DNA of 64,000 nucleotides from Clavibacter phaseoli (GTDB lineage Bacteria > Actinomycetota > Actinomycetes > Actinomycetales > Microbacteriaceae): the NCBI RefSeq assembly GCF_021922925.1, contig NZ_CP040786.1, forward strand, positions 2,542,001 through 2,606,000, in the 5' to 3' direction. This document shows positions 13,684 through 22,910 of this stretch, piece by piece. Under the pieces are notes generated by a model that was not told the DNA's origin, did no database searches, and saw nothing but the letters and a program-made list of their open reading frames with translations. Made by a program: the position numbers and the translations under genes. The number at the start of each line of letters is the position of its first letter. Within the stretch, counting starts at the first letter, position 1.

Positions 13684-14364
13684 TCAGTACTCGATGCGCC
13701 CGTGCCGGCTGTGGAACTCGCCGGTCGGCCCATCGGGCCCGACGAGCGCCATCGCGACGGTCGCGTCGGTGCCCTCGGTCACGGTCTGGTGCCCGCTGTT
13801 GCCGTTGAAGTCGGTCGCCGTGTATCCGGGGTCGGTGGCGTTGACCCGGAAGCCCGGCAGGTTCTTCGCGTACTGGACGGTGGCGGTGACCACGGCGGCC
13901 TTCGACGCCGCGTACGGGATCGCGAGCACGTGGCTCTCGTCCGTGCCCTCGCCGCGGAGGGCGCGCGGCCAGCCGACGCCCGAGGAGACGTTCACGATGA
14001 CGGGCGCGGCGGAGGCGCGCAGCAGCGGCAGCGCCGCCTGCGTCACCCGGACGATGCCGACGACGTTGGTCTGCAGCACCGCGGACATCGCCTCCGGGCT
14101 GAGGTCGTCGACGCCGAACGACGTCCCGAGGATGCCGGCGTTGTTGACGAGCACGTCGAGCTCGGGCAGCTCGGACATCGCGCGGTCGACGCTCGCCTGG
14201 TCGTCGACGTCGAGCTGCACGGGGTGGGCGCCGAGGGCGCGGGCGGCGTCGCCGTCGGCGGTGTCGCGCATGCCGGCGTAGACGGTGTGGCCGGCCTCGA
14301 TGAGGCGGCGGGCGGTCTCGAGGCCGAGGCTGCGGTTGGATCCGGTGATCAGTGTGGTGGTCAT
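13684..14364 (-). CDS. Short-chain dehydrogenase/reductase (SDR)
   Basis: A 226-aa classical SDR. The NAD(P)-binding motif is TGSNRSLG (residues 7-14), NNAG and NVSSGVGW follow, and the catalytic pair YxxxK is YAASK. The C-terminus (DPGYTATDFNGNSG) is the usual substrate-loop region. It should oxidise an alcohol or reduce a carbonyl with NAD(P)(H). It is divergent from the XRE regulator at 14466 and convergent with the nit operon, with 17 bp between the stops. A CAGGCT hexamer 6 bases before ATG 14364 supports the start. Confidence 0.92.
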   Translation of the reverse strand: MTTTLITGSNRSLGLETARRLIEAGHTVYAGMRDTADGDAARALGAHPVQLDVDDQASVDRAMSELPELDVLVNNAGILGTSFGVDDLSPEAMSAVLQTNVVGIVRVTQAALPLLRASAAPVIVNVSSGVGWPRALRGEGTDESHVLAIPYAASKAAVVTATVQYAKNLPGFRVNATDPGYTATDFNGNSGHQTVTEGTDATVAMALVGPDGPTGEFHSRHGRIEY

Positions 14365-14370
14365 GCATCG

Positions 14371-14376
14371 AGCCTG
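14371..14376 (-). promoter_or_regulatory. -10 element (CAGGCT) of the SDR gene
   Basis: CAGGCT followed by 6 bases and ATG 14364; same spacing as the other leaderless-type starts. Confidence 0.35.
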
Positions 14377-14465
14377 CGCCCCGCCCGCCGCGTCGCCCAG
14401 GCACCGGTCGACGGGAGGACCGGCGGTACCAGGCTGATGCGCCCGCCAGCGCGGAGGATGGGGGC

Positions 14466-15323
14466 ATGACCGAATTCGCGAGCGTCCTCCGCTCCTGGCG
14501 CGAGCGCGTGCAGCCGGCCGACGTGGGCCTGCCCGCGGGATCCCACCGCCGCACCGCGGGCCTCCGCCGCGAGGAGCTCGCCGCGCTGGCCGGAGTGAGC
14601 GTCGACTACGTCGTGCGGCTCGAGCAGGGCCGGTCGGTGAACCCGTCGCCGCAGATGCTCGGCGCGCTCGCCCGCGCGCTCCGGCTCACCGAGGACGAGC
14701 GCGACCACCTGCACCGGGTCGCGGGCGTCGCCCCGCCCGGCCGCGGCGAGGTGCCGCGGCACATCACCCCGGGCGTGCACCGGATCGTCGACCGGCTCGG
14801 CGACGTCCCGATCGCGGTGTTCACGGCGACGCACGACATGCTGCTCTGGAACCCGCTGTGGGCGGCGCTCAACGGGGATCCGTCGACGCGCACCGGCTGG
14901 GACCGCAACCTCGTCTGGACCTACTTCACGCAGGGGCACACGGGCACCGACTTCGACCCCGTGCACGAGGAGGAGTTCGCGCGCGACCTCACGGCCGACC
15001 TCCGCGCCGCCGTCGGCCGCTACCCCGACGACCACGCGCTCGCCCGCCTCGTGGCCCGCCTTCGTGCCGAGGTCCCGGAGTTCGCGCGCCGCTGGAGCGA
15101 GGCGCGCGTCGCCGAGCACCGGTCGAGCCGCAAGACCGTCACGCGCACCGCGGTCGGCCCCATCACGATCGACTGCGACACCCTTTCGGTGCCGGGCAGT
15201 GACCTCCGCATCGTCGTCTACACGGCCGAGCCCGGCAGCACCGACGAGGCGCGGCTGGACCTCCTCCGCGTCACCGGCCTGCAGACGCTGACGACGGCGC
15301 CCGTGGAGGTGGCGGGGGCCTGA
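14466..15323 (+). CDS. XRE family regulator with MmyB-like ligand domain
   Basis: A 285-aa protein with an N-terminal helix-turn-helix (about 25-80; GLRREELAALAGVSVDYVVR then LEQGRSVNPS) and a C-terminal MmyB-like PAS-type domain (VFTATHDMLLWNPLWAAL). This architecture is common in actinobacteria, where such regulators sit beside and control a divergent SDR, as here (SDR at 13684-14364). The C-terminal domain probably binds a small lipid-like ligand. ATG 14466 follows a GGAGG-rich Shine-Dalgarno. Confidence 0.9.
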   Translation: MTEFASVLRSWRERVQPADVGLPAGSHRRTAGLRREELAALAGVSVDYVVRLEQGRSVNPSPQMLGALARALRLTEDERDHLHRVAGVAPPGRGEVPRHITPGVHRIVDRLGDVPIAVFTATHDMLLWNPLWAALNGDPSTRTGWDRNLVWTYFTQGHTGTDFDPVHEEEFARDLTADLRAAVGRYPDDHALARLVARLRAEVPEFARRWSEARVAEHRSSRKTVTRTAVGPITIDCDTLSVPGSDLRIVVYTAEPGSTDEARLDLLRVTGLQTLTTAPVEVAGA

Positions 15324-15347
15324 CGGCGCCGGCCGGACGGATCCGGG

Positions 15348-16085
15348 TCAGCGCGCCGCGGCGATCCGGTCGAGCCACTCCGCGAGGAGCGCCCGCTCGC
15401 CGGCGCTGAGACGGTCCGCGTCGGCCACGTGCGCACGGAGGGCGACGGCGCGCTCGACGAGGCCGGGCTCGCGCCGGGCGCGGGTGCGCTCCAGGGGCGT
15501 GAGGATCCTGTCGAGCACCGCGTCGCGCATGGCGTCGACGAGCCCGCGGTCGCGCTGCGCGGCCGGGCGGCGGATCGTGGAGAGGAGCGCGCCCGTGGCG
15601 GCCGCGTGGATCAGCTCGACCGCGAGCGGCTCGGCGACGCGCAGGCGCCCGGCGAGGGCGACGCGGTGCACGCGCTCCTCCAGCAGCGCGACGCCGGCGC
15701 GCACGGCGGGCGAGCCCTCCCCGCGGGCGGGGTCGCTCATGAGCGCGTACAGCTCGGGGTTGTCGAGCGCGAAGGCGATGGTCGCGTCCCAGCCCGCGCG
15801 GAGGTCGTCGACCGCGTCGACGGCGCCCTCGGCGGCCGCGCAGATCACGACGGCCTTGGTCGCGGCGAACCGCGTCATCTCGGTCTCGGCGACGGCGTCG
15901 AGGAGGCCCTCCTTGTCGCCGAAGAGCCGGTAGATCGTGGGCGCCTGCACGCCGGCGGCCTCGGCGACCGCGCGCGTCGTGACGGCGGCGCGGCCCTCGG
16001 CGCGCAGCAGGTCGGCGGCGACGCCGACGATGCGATCGCGGGTCCCGGCGCGCGCGTCGGCCGGGGCGGAGGTCTCGACGGTCAT
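15348..16085 (-). CDS. TetR family transcriptional regulator
   Basis: A 245-aa TetR regulator. The DNA-binding domain covers about residues 14-60 (TRAVAEAAGVQAPTIYRLFG), and the rest is a helical ligand-binding domain with no assignable ligand. It is divergent from the NmrA-type reductase at 16172 and probably represses it and itself. ATG 16085 is chosen because a TATCGT hexamer lies 6 bases upstream and the HTH starts soon after. A 16-bp imperfect palindrome overlaps that -10. Confidence 0.9.
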   Translation of the reverse strand: MTVETSAPADARAGTRDRIVGVAADLLRAEGRAAVTTRAVAEAAGVQAPTIYRLFGDKEGLLDAVAETEMTRFAATKAVVICAAAEGAVDAVDDLRAGWDATIAFALDNPELYALMSDPARGEGSPAVRAGVALLEERVHRVALAGRLRVAEPLAVELIHAAATGALLSTIRRPAAQRDRGLVDAMRDAVLDRILTPLERTRARREPGLVERAVALRAHVADADRLSAGERALLAEWLDRIAAAR

Positions 16086-16091
16086 GGAACG

Positions 16092-16111
16092 ACGATAACG
16101 CACGCGTGTTA
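16092..16111 (-). promoter_or_regulatory. TetR gene -10 and overlapping operator
   Basis: TATCGT (16092-16097, minus strand) lies 6 bases before ATG 16085. The imperfect palindrome TAACGCACGCGTGTTA (16096-16111, 12 of 16 positions symmetric) overlaps it and is the likely TetR operator. Confidence 0.45.
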
Positions 16112-16171
16112 GCGCGCTGCTTCCCGTGCTACCGTGCATCTGTTATCACCGCTACCACGAGAGGCAGATCC

Positions 16172-17020
16172 ATGATCACCATCACCGGAGCCACCGGCGC
16201 GCTCAACGGCGCCACCGCCGAGCACCTGCTCGCGCGCATCCCCGCCACGGAGCTCGTCGTCGTCACCCGGGATCCCGCGGGGGCGCGCTCCTTCGCCGAC
16301 CGCGGCGTCGAGGTTCGCCGCGGCGACTACGCCGACCCCGCCTCGCTGCCCGCCGCCTTCGCGGGCGCCGACCAGCTCCTGCTGGTGTCCTCCAACGACC
16401 CGCACGCCGACGCCGTGGCGCTGCACCGCACCGCCGTCGAGGCGGCGTCCGCGGCCGGCGTCGGCCGGATCCTCTACACGAGCCACCAGGGCGCCGCCGA
16501 GGACTCGCCCTTCGGCCCCGCGCGGGACCACATCGCGACCGAGCGGATCCTCGCGGACTCCGGCGTCCCGTGGACCGCGCTCCGCAACGGCTTCTACCTG
16601 CACAGCGTCGACCTGCTGCTCGGGGCGTGGCGCGAGACCGGCGTGATCCGCGTGCCCGCCGACGGCCCGGTCTCCTGGACCTCGCGCGCCGACGCGGCCG
16701 AGGGCGCCGCCCGCATCCTCCTCGGCGACGCGCCGCTCGACGGACCCGTGACCCTCACGGCGAGCGCGGCGCCGACCATGGCCGAGGTCGCGGAGCAGGC
16801 ATCGGAGGTCCTGGGCCGCGAGGTGCGCCTCGAGCTCGTGGACCCCGAGGACTGGATCGCCGGGCTCGTCGCGGCGGGCACGCCCGAGGCCGTCGCGCGC
16901 TTCCTGATCACCCTGCCGCTGGCGGCGGCCGGCGGCTTCTTCGCGGGCACGGATCCGCTGCTCGCCGAGCTGCTCGGCCGCGAGCCGGAGACCGTGCGCG
17001 ACCACCTCGCGCGCGCCTGA
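16172..17020 (+). CDS. NmrA-like NAD(P)-binding reductase (QorB-like)
   Basis: A 282-aa atypical SDR of the NmrA/QorB type. MITITGATGALNGATAEHLL is the nucleotide-binding N-terminus, followed by LLVSSNDPHADAVALHR and ILYTSHQGA. It probably acts as an NAD(P)H:quinone oxidoreductase or a redox sensor. ATG 16172 is preceded by GAGAGG. Divergence from the TetR gene, with a palindrome between, suggests induction by an electrophile or quinone, as is common for such pairs. It is convergent with the beta-glucosidase gene, with a terminator between. Confidence 0.87.
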   Translation: MITITGATGALNGATAEHLLARIPATELVVVTRDPAGARSFADRGVEVRRGDYADPASLPAAFAGADQLLLVSSNDPHADAVALHRTAVEAASAAGVGRILYTSHQGAAEDSPFGPARDHIATERILADSGVPWTALRNGFYLHSVDLLLGAWRETGVIRVPADGPVSWTSRADAAEGAARILLGDAPLDGPVTLTASAAPTMAEVAEQASEVLGREVRLELVDPEDWIAGLVAAGTPEAVARFLITLPLAAAGGFFAGTDPLLAELLGREPETVRDHLARA

Positions 17021-17035
17021 CCCGCGGGTGCTGCC

Positions 17036-17091
17036 CACGACGGAGCCCCGGCCACCGCGTCTCGAGGACGCGGCGCCGGGGCTCCGTCGTG
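17036..17091. terminator. Bidirectional terminator with nested hairpin
   Basis: A perfect 17-bp inverted repeat (17036-17052 with 17075-17091) encloses a second 7-bp hairpin (17055-17061 with 17067-17073). It lies between convergent genes ending at 17020 and 17101. Confidence 0.8.
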
Positions 17092-17100
17092 CGGTCGGGA

Positions 17101-19461
17101 TCAGCTCGGCTCGAGCACCCGCTCGGCGACGCCGACGCGCTCGACGGACGTGCCGACGTACCGCTCGTCCGCGATGGTGACGTGGTGCGCGGATCCGGTG
17201 ATCGCGATCGCGGCCTCCGTCTCCTTCACGGCGCTCGACGGCCCGACCCACAGCTCGACCGCGCCCGGCTCGACCACGCGGCGGTACCGCAGGTCCGTGA
17301 GGGCGAGGCGGGTGGTGGGCACCCGGAACGTGACGCGCGCGGACTCGCCGGCAGCGAGGTCCAGCCGCAGGTAGCCGAGCAGCTGGGCGACGGGCCGGGT
17401 GACGCTGCCCTGCACGTCGCGCGCGTAGAGCTGCACGACGTCGGTGCCGTCGCGGTCGCCCGTGTTGCGGACCTCGACGGTCGCGGTGAACGCCTCCCCC
17501 GCCTGGACCTCGTCCGTCTCGACCCGGAGGTCGGTGCGCGCGAAGGTCGTGTACGCGAGGCCGTGCCCGAACGGGAGGACGGGCGTGGGATCCGCGCTCG
17601 TCACCTCCGAGGGGCCCCCGAGGATCGGGTGCAGGTACGAGAACGGCTGCGCGCCCGCGGACCGCGGGAGCGACACCGGCAGGCGGCCCGACGGCGACAC
17701 CCGGCCGGAGAGGACGCCCGCGATCGCGGATCCGCCCTCCTCGCCCGGGAAGAACGCCTGGAGCACGGCCGCCGGAGCGGACGCGCCCTCCAGGGCCCAC
17801 GCCACCGCGTACGGCCGGCCGGTGAGCAGCACCACGACCACGGGGGTCCCGGTGGCGCGCACGGCCTCGACCAGCTCGCGCTGCACGCCGGGCAGCTCGA
17901 GGCTCTCGACGTCGTTGCCCTCGCCGACCGTGCCGCGGCCGAACAGGCCCGCCCGGTCGCCGACGACCACGACCGCGAGGTCGGATCCGCGCGCGGCCTC
18001 CACCGCGGCGTCGAAGCCCGAGCGGTCGTCGCCCTCGACGTCGGCGCCGTGCGCGAGCACGACCTCCGCGTCGGGCAGCTCCACGCGGAGCGCCTCGGCG
18101 ACGGTCGGGATCGCGAACCCGAGCGGCGTGCCCGGGTGGTGCGCGAGCACGTGGTTCGCGAACGAGTAGCAGCCCATGAGCGCCTCGGCGCTGTCGGCGT
18201 TGGGGCCGATGAGCGCGATGCGTCCGGGAGCCGTTCGTCCGCCGCCCGCGAGCGGCAGCGTGCCGTCGTTGGCGAGCAGCACCACGGACTCCTCCGCGAG
18301 CCGGCGCGCGACGTCCCGGTGGGCCGGGGTGTCGAGGTCGATCTCGGTGGGCGGCGCGTCGAAGGTCGCGTCGAGGAGCCCCAGCTCCTCCTTCTCGTCG
18401 AGCACGCGGAGCACCGCGCGGTCGACGAGCGACTCGTCGGTAAGCCCGGCGCGGATCCGCTCCGCCAGCGGCGCGAGGTACGCGTCGCCGGTGGGCAGCT
18501 CCACGTCGATACCGGCGGCGAGCGCGAGCTCGGCCGCCTCGCCGCGGTCGCCCGCGACGGCGTGCATCACCTGGAGGAAGGCGACGGAGAAGTAGTCGGA
18601 GACCACGACGCCGTCGAAGCCCCAGCGCCCGCGGAGCACGTCGGTGAGGTACTCGGGCGTCGCGCCGACGGGCGCGCCGTCGATCTCCGCGTACGAGTTC
18701 ATGACCGAGCGCACGCCGCCGTCGAGCACCGCCATCTCGAAGGGCGGCAGCAGCACGTCCTCCACGAAGCGCGGGCCCACGTGCGCGGGCGCGTGGTTGC
18801 GACCGGACTGCGAGACCGAGTAGCCGACGAAGTGCTTGAGCGTGGCGTGGATCCCGGCCGACTGCAGGCCCTTCACGTACGCGGTGCCGATGGTGCCGAC
18901 GACGTACGGGTCCTCGGCGATGCACTCGTCGACGCGGCCCCAGCGGGCGTCGCGGATCACATCGAGCACGGGAGCGAGGCCCTGGTGCACGCCGAGCTCC
19001 CGCATCGATCCGCCGATGAGCGCGGCCATCTCCTCCACGAGGCCCGGGTCGAAGGACGCGCCCCACGCGAGCGGCGTGGGGAAGGTCGCGGCCTGCCACG
19101 CGGCGAGGCCGGTGAGGCACTCCTCGTGCACGAGCGCGGGGATCCCGAGCCGCGTCTCCGTCTGGAGCCGCCTCTGCTCGGCCCACAGCCAGGACGCGCG
19201 CTCGACCGGATCCACGGGTCGCGTGCCGTACACGCGGGTGAGGTGCCCGAGGCCGTGCTCGGTCGCCTCCTCGTACCTGCCGGTCGTGGCCATCTCGCCC
19301 TGCATGGGCGCGACGACCTCGCCGCCCTGGTCGACCCAGTAGCCGACGATCTGCGCGAGCTTCTCCTCGAGGGTCATGCGCGCGTGCAGCTCGCGCACGC
19401 GCTCCGACACCTCGGGGAGCACGACCGCGCCGGGCGCCGGGGTCGTCTCCGCCCCGGTCAC
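17101..19461 (-). CDS. Glycoside hydrolase family 3 beta-glucosidase
   Basis: A 786-aa GH3 enzyme: the TIM-barrel domain (about 20-330) with the aspartate nucleophile in GVVVSDYFS, the alpha/beta sandwich domain (about 380-590), and a C-terminal fibronectin-III-like domain (about 640-760; VEVRNTGDRDGTDVVQLY). It should release terminal beta-linked sugars from oligosaccharides. No signal peptide is present, so it works on imported sugars. GTG 19461 overlaps the stop of the upstream permease by 4 bases, making it the last gene of the binding protein-permease-permease operon and implying the importer brings in its substrates (cello-oligosaccharide or another beta-glucoside). Confidence 0.93.
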   Translation of the reverse strand: MTGAETTPAPGAVVLPEVSERVRELHARMTLEEKLAQIVGYWVDQGGEVVAPMQGEMATTGRYEEATEHGLGHLTRVYGTRPVDPVERASWLWAEQRRLQTETRLGIPALVHEECLTGLAAWQAATFPTPLAWGASFDPGLVEEMAALIGGSMRELGVHQGLAPVLDVIRDARWGRVDECIAEDPYVVGTIGTAYVKGLQSAGIHATLKHFVGYSVSQSGRNHAPAHVGPRFVEDVLLPPFEMAVLDGGVRSVMNSYAEIDGAPVGATPEYLTDVLRGRWGFDGVVVSDYFSVAFLQVMHAVAGDRGEAAELALAAGIDVELPTGDAYLAPLAERIRAGLTDESLVDRAVLRVLDEKEELGLLDATFDAPPTEIDLDTPAHRDVARRLAEESVVLLANDGTLPLAGGGRTAPGRIALIGPNADSAEALMGCYSFANHVLAHHPGTPLGFAIPTVAEALRVELPDAEVVLAHGADVEGDDRSGFDAAVEAARGSDLAVVVVGDRAGLFGRGTVGEGNDVESLELPGVQRELVEAVRATGTPVVVVLLTGRPYAVAWALEGASAPAAVLQAFFPGEEGGSAIAGVLSGRVSPSGRLPVSLPRSAGAQPFSYLHPILGGPSEVTSADPTPVLPFGHGLAYTTFARTDLRVETDEVQAGEAFTATVEVRNTGDRDGTDVVQLYARDVQGSVTRPVAQLLGYLRLDLAAGESARVTFRVPTTRLALTDLRYRRVVEPGAVELWVGPSSAVKETEAAIAITGSAHHVTIADERYVGTSVERVGVAERVLEPS

Positions 19462-20363
19462 CCCTTCACCGCGCCGGTGAGACCGCCGACGATCCGGCGC
19501 TCGAAGATCGAGAAGAAGATCAGTGCCGGGATCATCGACAGCGACGTGAACGCGAGCACCTTGGCCGTGTCCACCGAGTACTGCGACGAGAACGACTGCA
19601 CGCCGAGCGGAAGCGTGTAGATCGACGCGTCGCTCAGGAGGAACAGCGGCAGGAGGTAGCTGTTCCAGCTGCCGATGAACGCGAGGATGCCGACCGTGAT
19701 GACGCCCGGCATCGACAGCCGCACGACCATGCGGAAGAAGAACCCGATGCGGCTGCACCCGTCGATGAACGCGGCCTCCTGGATCTCGTCCGGGATGGCC
19801 CGGAGGAACGGCACCAGGATGATGATCGTCGTCGGGAGCGCGAACGCGATCTGCGGGAGGATGATCCCCGGCAGCGAGTTCGTGAGCCCGAGCGAGCGGA
19901 TCACGATGTACAGCGGCGTGATGGCCACCGTGATGGGGAACATGAGCCCCGACGCGAACAGCGCGTAGAGCGCTCCCCGGCCGAAGAACGTGTAGCGCGC
20001 CAGCACGTAGCTCGCCATGAGGCCGAGCACGACCGCGCCGACCGTGGTGCCGATGGCCGCGATGAGCGAGTTGCCCACCTGCCGCCAGAACATCGAGCCG
20101 CCGAGCACGTCGAGGTAGTTCTGGATCTGGAACGGCGACGGGAAGCCGGCCGGGTCGGTCGTGATCTGCGCGTTCGTGCGGAACCCGCCCAGGATGATGT
20201 ACGCCACGGGCGTCAGCATCAGGGCGATCAGCACGACCGCGACGAGGTACGGGATGGGGTTGTTGCCCTGGCCGGGGGTCTTCGCCCGCTTGGGCCTCGG
20301 CGCCTTCGCCGAGTAGGTGGGATCCAGGTCCGCGTTGCGCGGAGCCGCGGTGACGGCGGTCAC
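19458..20363 (-). CDS. ABC sugar transporter permease, MalG type (CUT1)
   Basis: A 301-aa inner-membrane permease with six predicted helices. The cytoplasmic EAA loop reads IPDEIQEAAFIDGCSRIGFF, which contacts the ATPase. GTG 20363 overlaps the stop of the MalF-type gene by 4 bases and gives the expected N-terminal cytosolic extension (about 40 aa, rich in Lys/Pro). It forms the channel with the gene at 20360. No ATPase gene is nearby, so a shared MsiK-type ATPase encoded elsewhere is likely. Confidence 0.92.
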   Translation of the reverse strand: MTAVTAAPRNADLDPTYSAKAPRPKRAKTPGQGNNPIPYLVAVVLIALMLTPVAYIILGGFRTNAQITTDPAGFPSPFQIQNYLDVLGGSMFWRQVGNSLIAAIGTTVGAVVLGLMASYVLARYTFFGRGALYALFASGLMFPITVAITPLYIVIRSLGLTNSLPGIILPQIAFALPTTIIILVPFLRAIPDEIQEAAFIDGCSRIGFFFRMVVRLSMPGVITVGILAFIGSWNSYLLPLFLLSDASIYTLPLGVQSFSSQYSVDTAKVLAFTSLSMIPALIFFSIFERRIVGGLTGAVKG

Positions 20364-21385
20364 TTCTTCTTCCTTCCCGCGCCTGTGAGGGCGCCGGCGG
20401 TGTCGCGGTTGAGCACGAACCGCTGGTAGACGAGCGCGACGACCAGGGAGATGAGGAACAGCACGACGGCGACGGCGTTGCCGTACCCGTAGTTGCCGGA
20501 TCCGCGCCCGTTGGCCACGAGGTACGTGGCCATGGTCGAGGTGCCCGCGGTGGCGGAGATGTACTGGCCCCAGATGATGTAGACGAGGTCGAACAGCTGC
20601 AGCGAGCCGATGATCGACAGGAACGCCCAGATGCGCAGCGTCGGCGCGAGCAGCGGCAGCGTGATGCGCCGCTGGATCTGCCAGTACGACGCGCCGTCGA
20701 TGGCGGCCGCCTCGGACAGCTCCTCGGGGATGCCCTGGAGCCCGGCGAGGAAGAGGATCACCGCGAAGCCGATGTACTTCCACGTGATGATCGTCATGAG
20801 CGACCAGATCGCGATGTCGGGGTTGGCGAGCCAGTCCTGGCGGAGGTCTCCCAGGCCGACGTTCTCGAGGAAGCCGTTCAGCGCGCCGGAGCCCTGGAGC
20901 ATGAGGCTCCAGCCGGTGCCGACGACGACCTCGGAGATCACGTACGGCACGAAGATCAGCACGCGGATGATCGACTGGCCGCGCAGCTTCCGGTTGAGCA
21001 GGAGCGCCACGAGGATCGCGACCGGGCCCTGGAGCACGAGCGACAGGATCACGATCACGGCGTTGTGCATCAGCGCCTCGTGGAACGTGGGGTCCTGGAG
21101 GATCGTGATGTAGTTCCGGAAGCCCACGAACACCGTGGGCGGGCCGAAGCCCTGCCAGCTGAAGAAGCCGTAGTAGGCCGCCATCACCACGGGGTAGATG
21201 ACGAAGCCCAGGAAGAAGAGGAGGGCCGGGCCGACGAGGATCAGGACCTCGAGGCGACCGGACCAGCCGAGGCCGCGGCGTCGCGCACGAACCGCCGAGG
21301 GCGGCGTCGTCGCGACGCCGCCCTCGGGGTGTGCAGGATCAGCCGCGGGACGCTGCTCGTCGAGCGAGCTCTCGCGGATAGCCAT
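20360..21385 (-). CDS. ABC sugar transporter permease, MalF type (CUT1)
   Basis: A 341-aa permease with a long Pro/Ala-rich N-terminal cytosolic segment (about 45 aa) and six membrane helices; the first is VLILVGPALLFFLGFVIYPV. The EAA loop is IPEELSEAAAIDGASYWQIQ. It pairs with the MalG-type permease that overlaps its stop. It lies 10 bases downstream of the binding-protein gene. Confidence 0.92.
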   Translation of the reverse strand: MAIRESSLDEQRPAADPAHPEGGVATTPPSAVRARRRGLGWSGRLEVLILVGPALLFFLGFVIYPVVMAAYYGFFSWQGFGPPTVFVGFRNYITILQDPTFHEALMHNAVIVILSLVLQGPVAILVALLLNRKLRGQSIIRVLIFVPYVISEVVVGTGWSLMLQGSGALNGFLENVGLGDLRQDWLANPDIAIWSLMTIITWKYIGFAVILFLAGLQGIPEELSEAAAIDGASYWQIQRRITLPLLAPTLRIWAFLSIIGSLQLFDLVYIIWGQYISATAGTSTMATYLVANGRGSGNYGYGNAVAVVLFLISLVVALVYQRFVLNRDTAGALTGAGRKKK

Positions 21386-21395
21386 GTCGGTGCGC

Positions 21396-22685
21396 CTAGG
21401 CCTTCTTGGCCGCGTCGGAGACGGTCTGGATGAGCTTCTCCGGGCTGCCGTCGCCCGCCATGAGGTCGACCACGCCGACGTTCATCGCGTTGCCGACGTT
21501 CAGGCCGTAGACCGTGTCGAGCCACTGGGAGACGTAGGGCGCGTCGTTGTACGCCTTGATGATCTCCTGCAGGTACGGCTCGGTGACCGCGGTCTGCGCC
21601 TCGGTGTTCACGGGCGGGGCGTTGAAGGCCGCGTAGTACTCCTTCTGCACGTCGGCGGTGCCGATGTAGTTGAGGAAGTCGACGCACTCCTTCGGGGCCT
21701 GCGCGGAGCAGGAGTACCCGTCGATGCCGCCCATGATGGAGCCGGGCTCGCCCTTGCCGCCGGAGATCTCCGGGAAGGGGAACCAGGACAGGTCGGCCAG
21801 CGGCTTCGTGTCCGGGGTCAGGCCCGCGATGACTCCCGGGTCCCAGGCGCCCATGAGCTCCATGCCCGCCTGGTGGTTGGCGATGAGGCCGGCGGAGCTG
21901 CCCGCGCCCTGCTGCGCGGCGGTGGTGAGGAAGCCGTCGTTGAAGGGGTTGGTGCCGACGAGGTCCTCGACGTCCTGGCCCGCCTTGATCCAGCAGTCGT
22001 CGCTGAAGTCCTTGTCCTTGGCGGCCTGCTCGAGGGTGTCGGAGCCGCACTCGCGGAGCGCGAAGTTGAAGTACCAGTGCGCGGCGGGCCACGCGTCCTT
22101 CGCGCCGAGCGCGATGGGGGCGACGCCCGTGGCCTTGAGCTTCTCGACGTCGGCGTTCAGCTCGTCCATGGTCTTCGGCGTCTCCGTGATGCCGGCCGCC
22201 GTGAAGAGGTCCTGGCTGTAGAAGATGCCGCTGGGGAGCACGGCGACGGGCATGGCGTAGGCCTTGCCGTCGATCGAGTTCGCGTCGAACGCGCTCTGCG
22301 CGATGCCGGCCTTCGCGTCGGCGGAGATGCCGTCCGTGATGTCCATGACCTGTCCCGCGGCGACCGTGGCGGCGAGCTTGCCGCCACCGCGCTGCAGGAA
22401 GATGTCGGGCGCGTCGCCCGAGTTGAGGGCCGTCTGGAGCTTGCCGTCGAGGTCCTCGTTCTGGACCGACGTGGGCGTGACCGTGACGCCGGGGTGGGCG
22501 GCGTTGAAGTCGGCCGTGGTCTTGTCCCAGAACGCCTTGCCCGGGCCGGTGGTGGAGTTGTGCCACAGCGTCATCTCGACGGGGCCGCCGTCTCCGCTGT
22601 CCGAGCCGCCGCCGCTGCAACCGGTGAGGGCGAGCGCCCCCACGATCAGGGCCGCGGATCCCGTGAGGATCTTCCGTGCCTTCAT
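21396..22685 (-). CDS. ABC sugar transporter substrate-binding lipoprotein
   Basis: A 429-aa extracellular binding protein. A type II signal peptide ends in the lipobox ALTGC (Cys at about 23), followed by a Gly/Ser linker. The mature part is a CUT1 cluster-1 binding protein (MTLWHNSTTGPGKAFWDK; GLIANHQAGMELMGAWDPG). It delivers an oligosaccharide, probably a beta-glucoside given the GH3 gene in the operon, to the two permeases. It is the first gene of the operon, with a promoter at 22841-22869 overlapped by a LacI-type operator. Confidence 0.93.
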   Translation of the reverse strand: MKARKILTGSAALIVGALALTGCSGGGSDSGDGGPVEMTLWHNSTTGPGKAFWDKTTADFNAAHPGVTVTPTSVQNEDLDGKLQTALNSGDAPDIFLQRGGGKLAATVAAGQVMDITDGISADAKAGIAQSAFDANSIDGKAYAMPVAVLPSGIFYSQDLFTAAGITETPKTMDELNADVEKLKATGVAPIALGAKDAWPAAHWYFNFALRECGSDTLEQAAKDKDFSDDCWIKAGQDVEDLVGTNPFNDGFLTTAAQQGAGSSAGLIANHQAGMELMGAWDPGVIAGLTPDTKPLADLSWFPFPEISGGKGEPGSIMGGIDGYSCSAQAPKECVDFLNYIGTADVQKEYYAAFNAPPVNTEAQTAVTEPYLQEIIKAYNDAPYVSQWLDTVYGLNVGNAMNVGVVDLMAGDGSPEKLIQTVSDAAKKA

Positions 22686-22792
22686 GTCGTACTACCTGTC
22701 TCTTCGTTGAGCGCACCCTGGCGGGTGTCGGGGGTGGACGTGCACAAGCCGCGGTCCTGGTGCTGTGGGGGTGCGGCTCGAACCGGTCCCGT

Positions 22793-22820
22793 GTCGCGTC
22801 GTCGCGTCGTCGCTTCGTCG
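22793..22820. repeat. 8-base tandem repeat in the binding-protein leader
   Basis: Three and a half copies of GTCGCGTC (third copy GTCGCTTC) lie downstream of the candidate minus-strand -10, so they would be in the 5' untranslated region of the importer operon. Confidence 0.7.
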
Positions 22821-22840
22821 TGACGGGGGCCGGTCGGGCC

Positions 22841-22903
22841 AGTCTCGGTCGCGCTCGAATCTTCGTCAAACGTTTTCGAAATCCTTTTCCCCGGGCGTAG
22901 GGT
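22841..22903. promoter_or_regulatory. Divergent promoters with LacI-type operator
   Basis: Minus strand: TTGACG (22864-22869), 17-base spacer, GAGACT (22841-22846), for the importer operon. Plus strand: TAGGGT (22898-22903), 7 bases before the lacI-type start. Between them AAACGTTT (22868-22875) and TTTCGAAA (22874-22881) are overlapping CG-centred palindromes resembling a cre/LacI-family operator. A repressor bound here would cover the -35 regions of both promoters. Confidence 0.6.
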
Positions 22904-22910
22904 GCGGTCC

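Noticed and set aside
11066..14554. A 1162-codon minus-strand frame opposite the radical SAM and GNAT-AIRS genes
   Set aside because: It is low-complexity, Arg/Ala/Gly-rich and without domains, whereas both plus-strand genes are clear family members.
22902..22910. GTG 22902 as start of the LacI gene
   Set aside because: The TAGGGT -10 includes this codon, and LacI helix-turn-helix domains start about five residues after the ATG at 22911.
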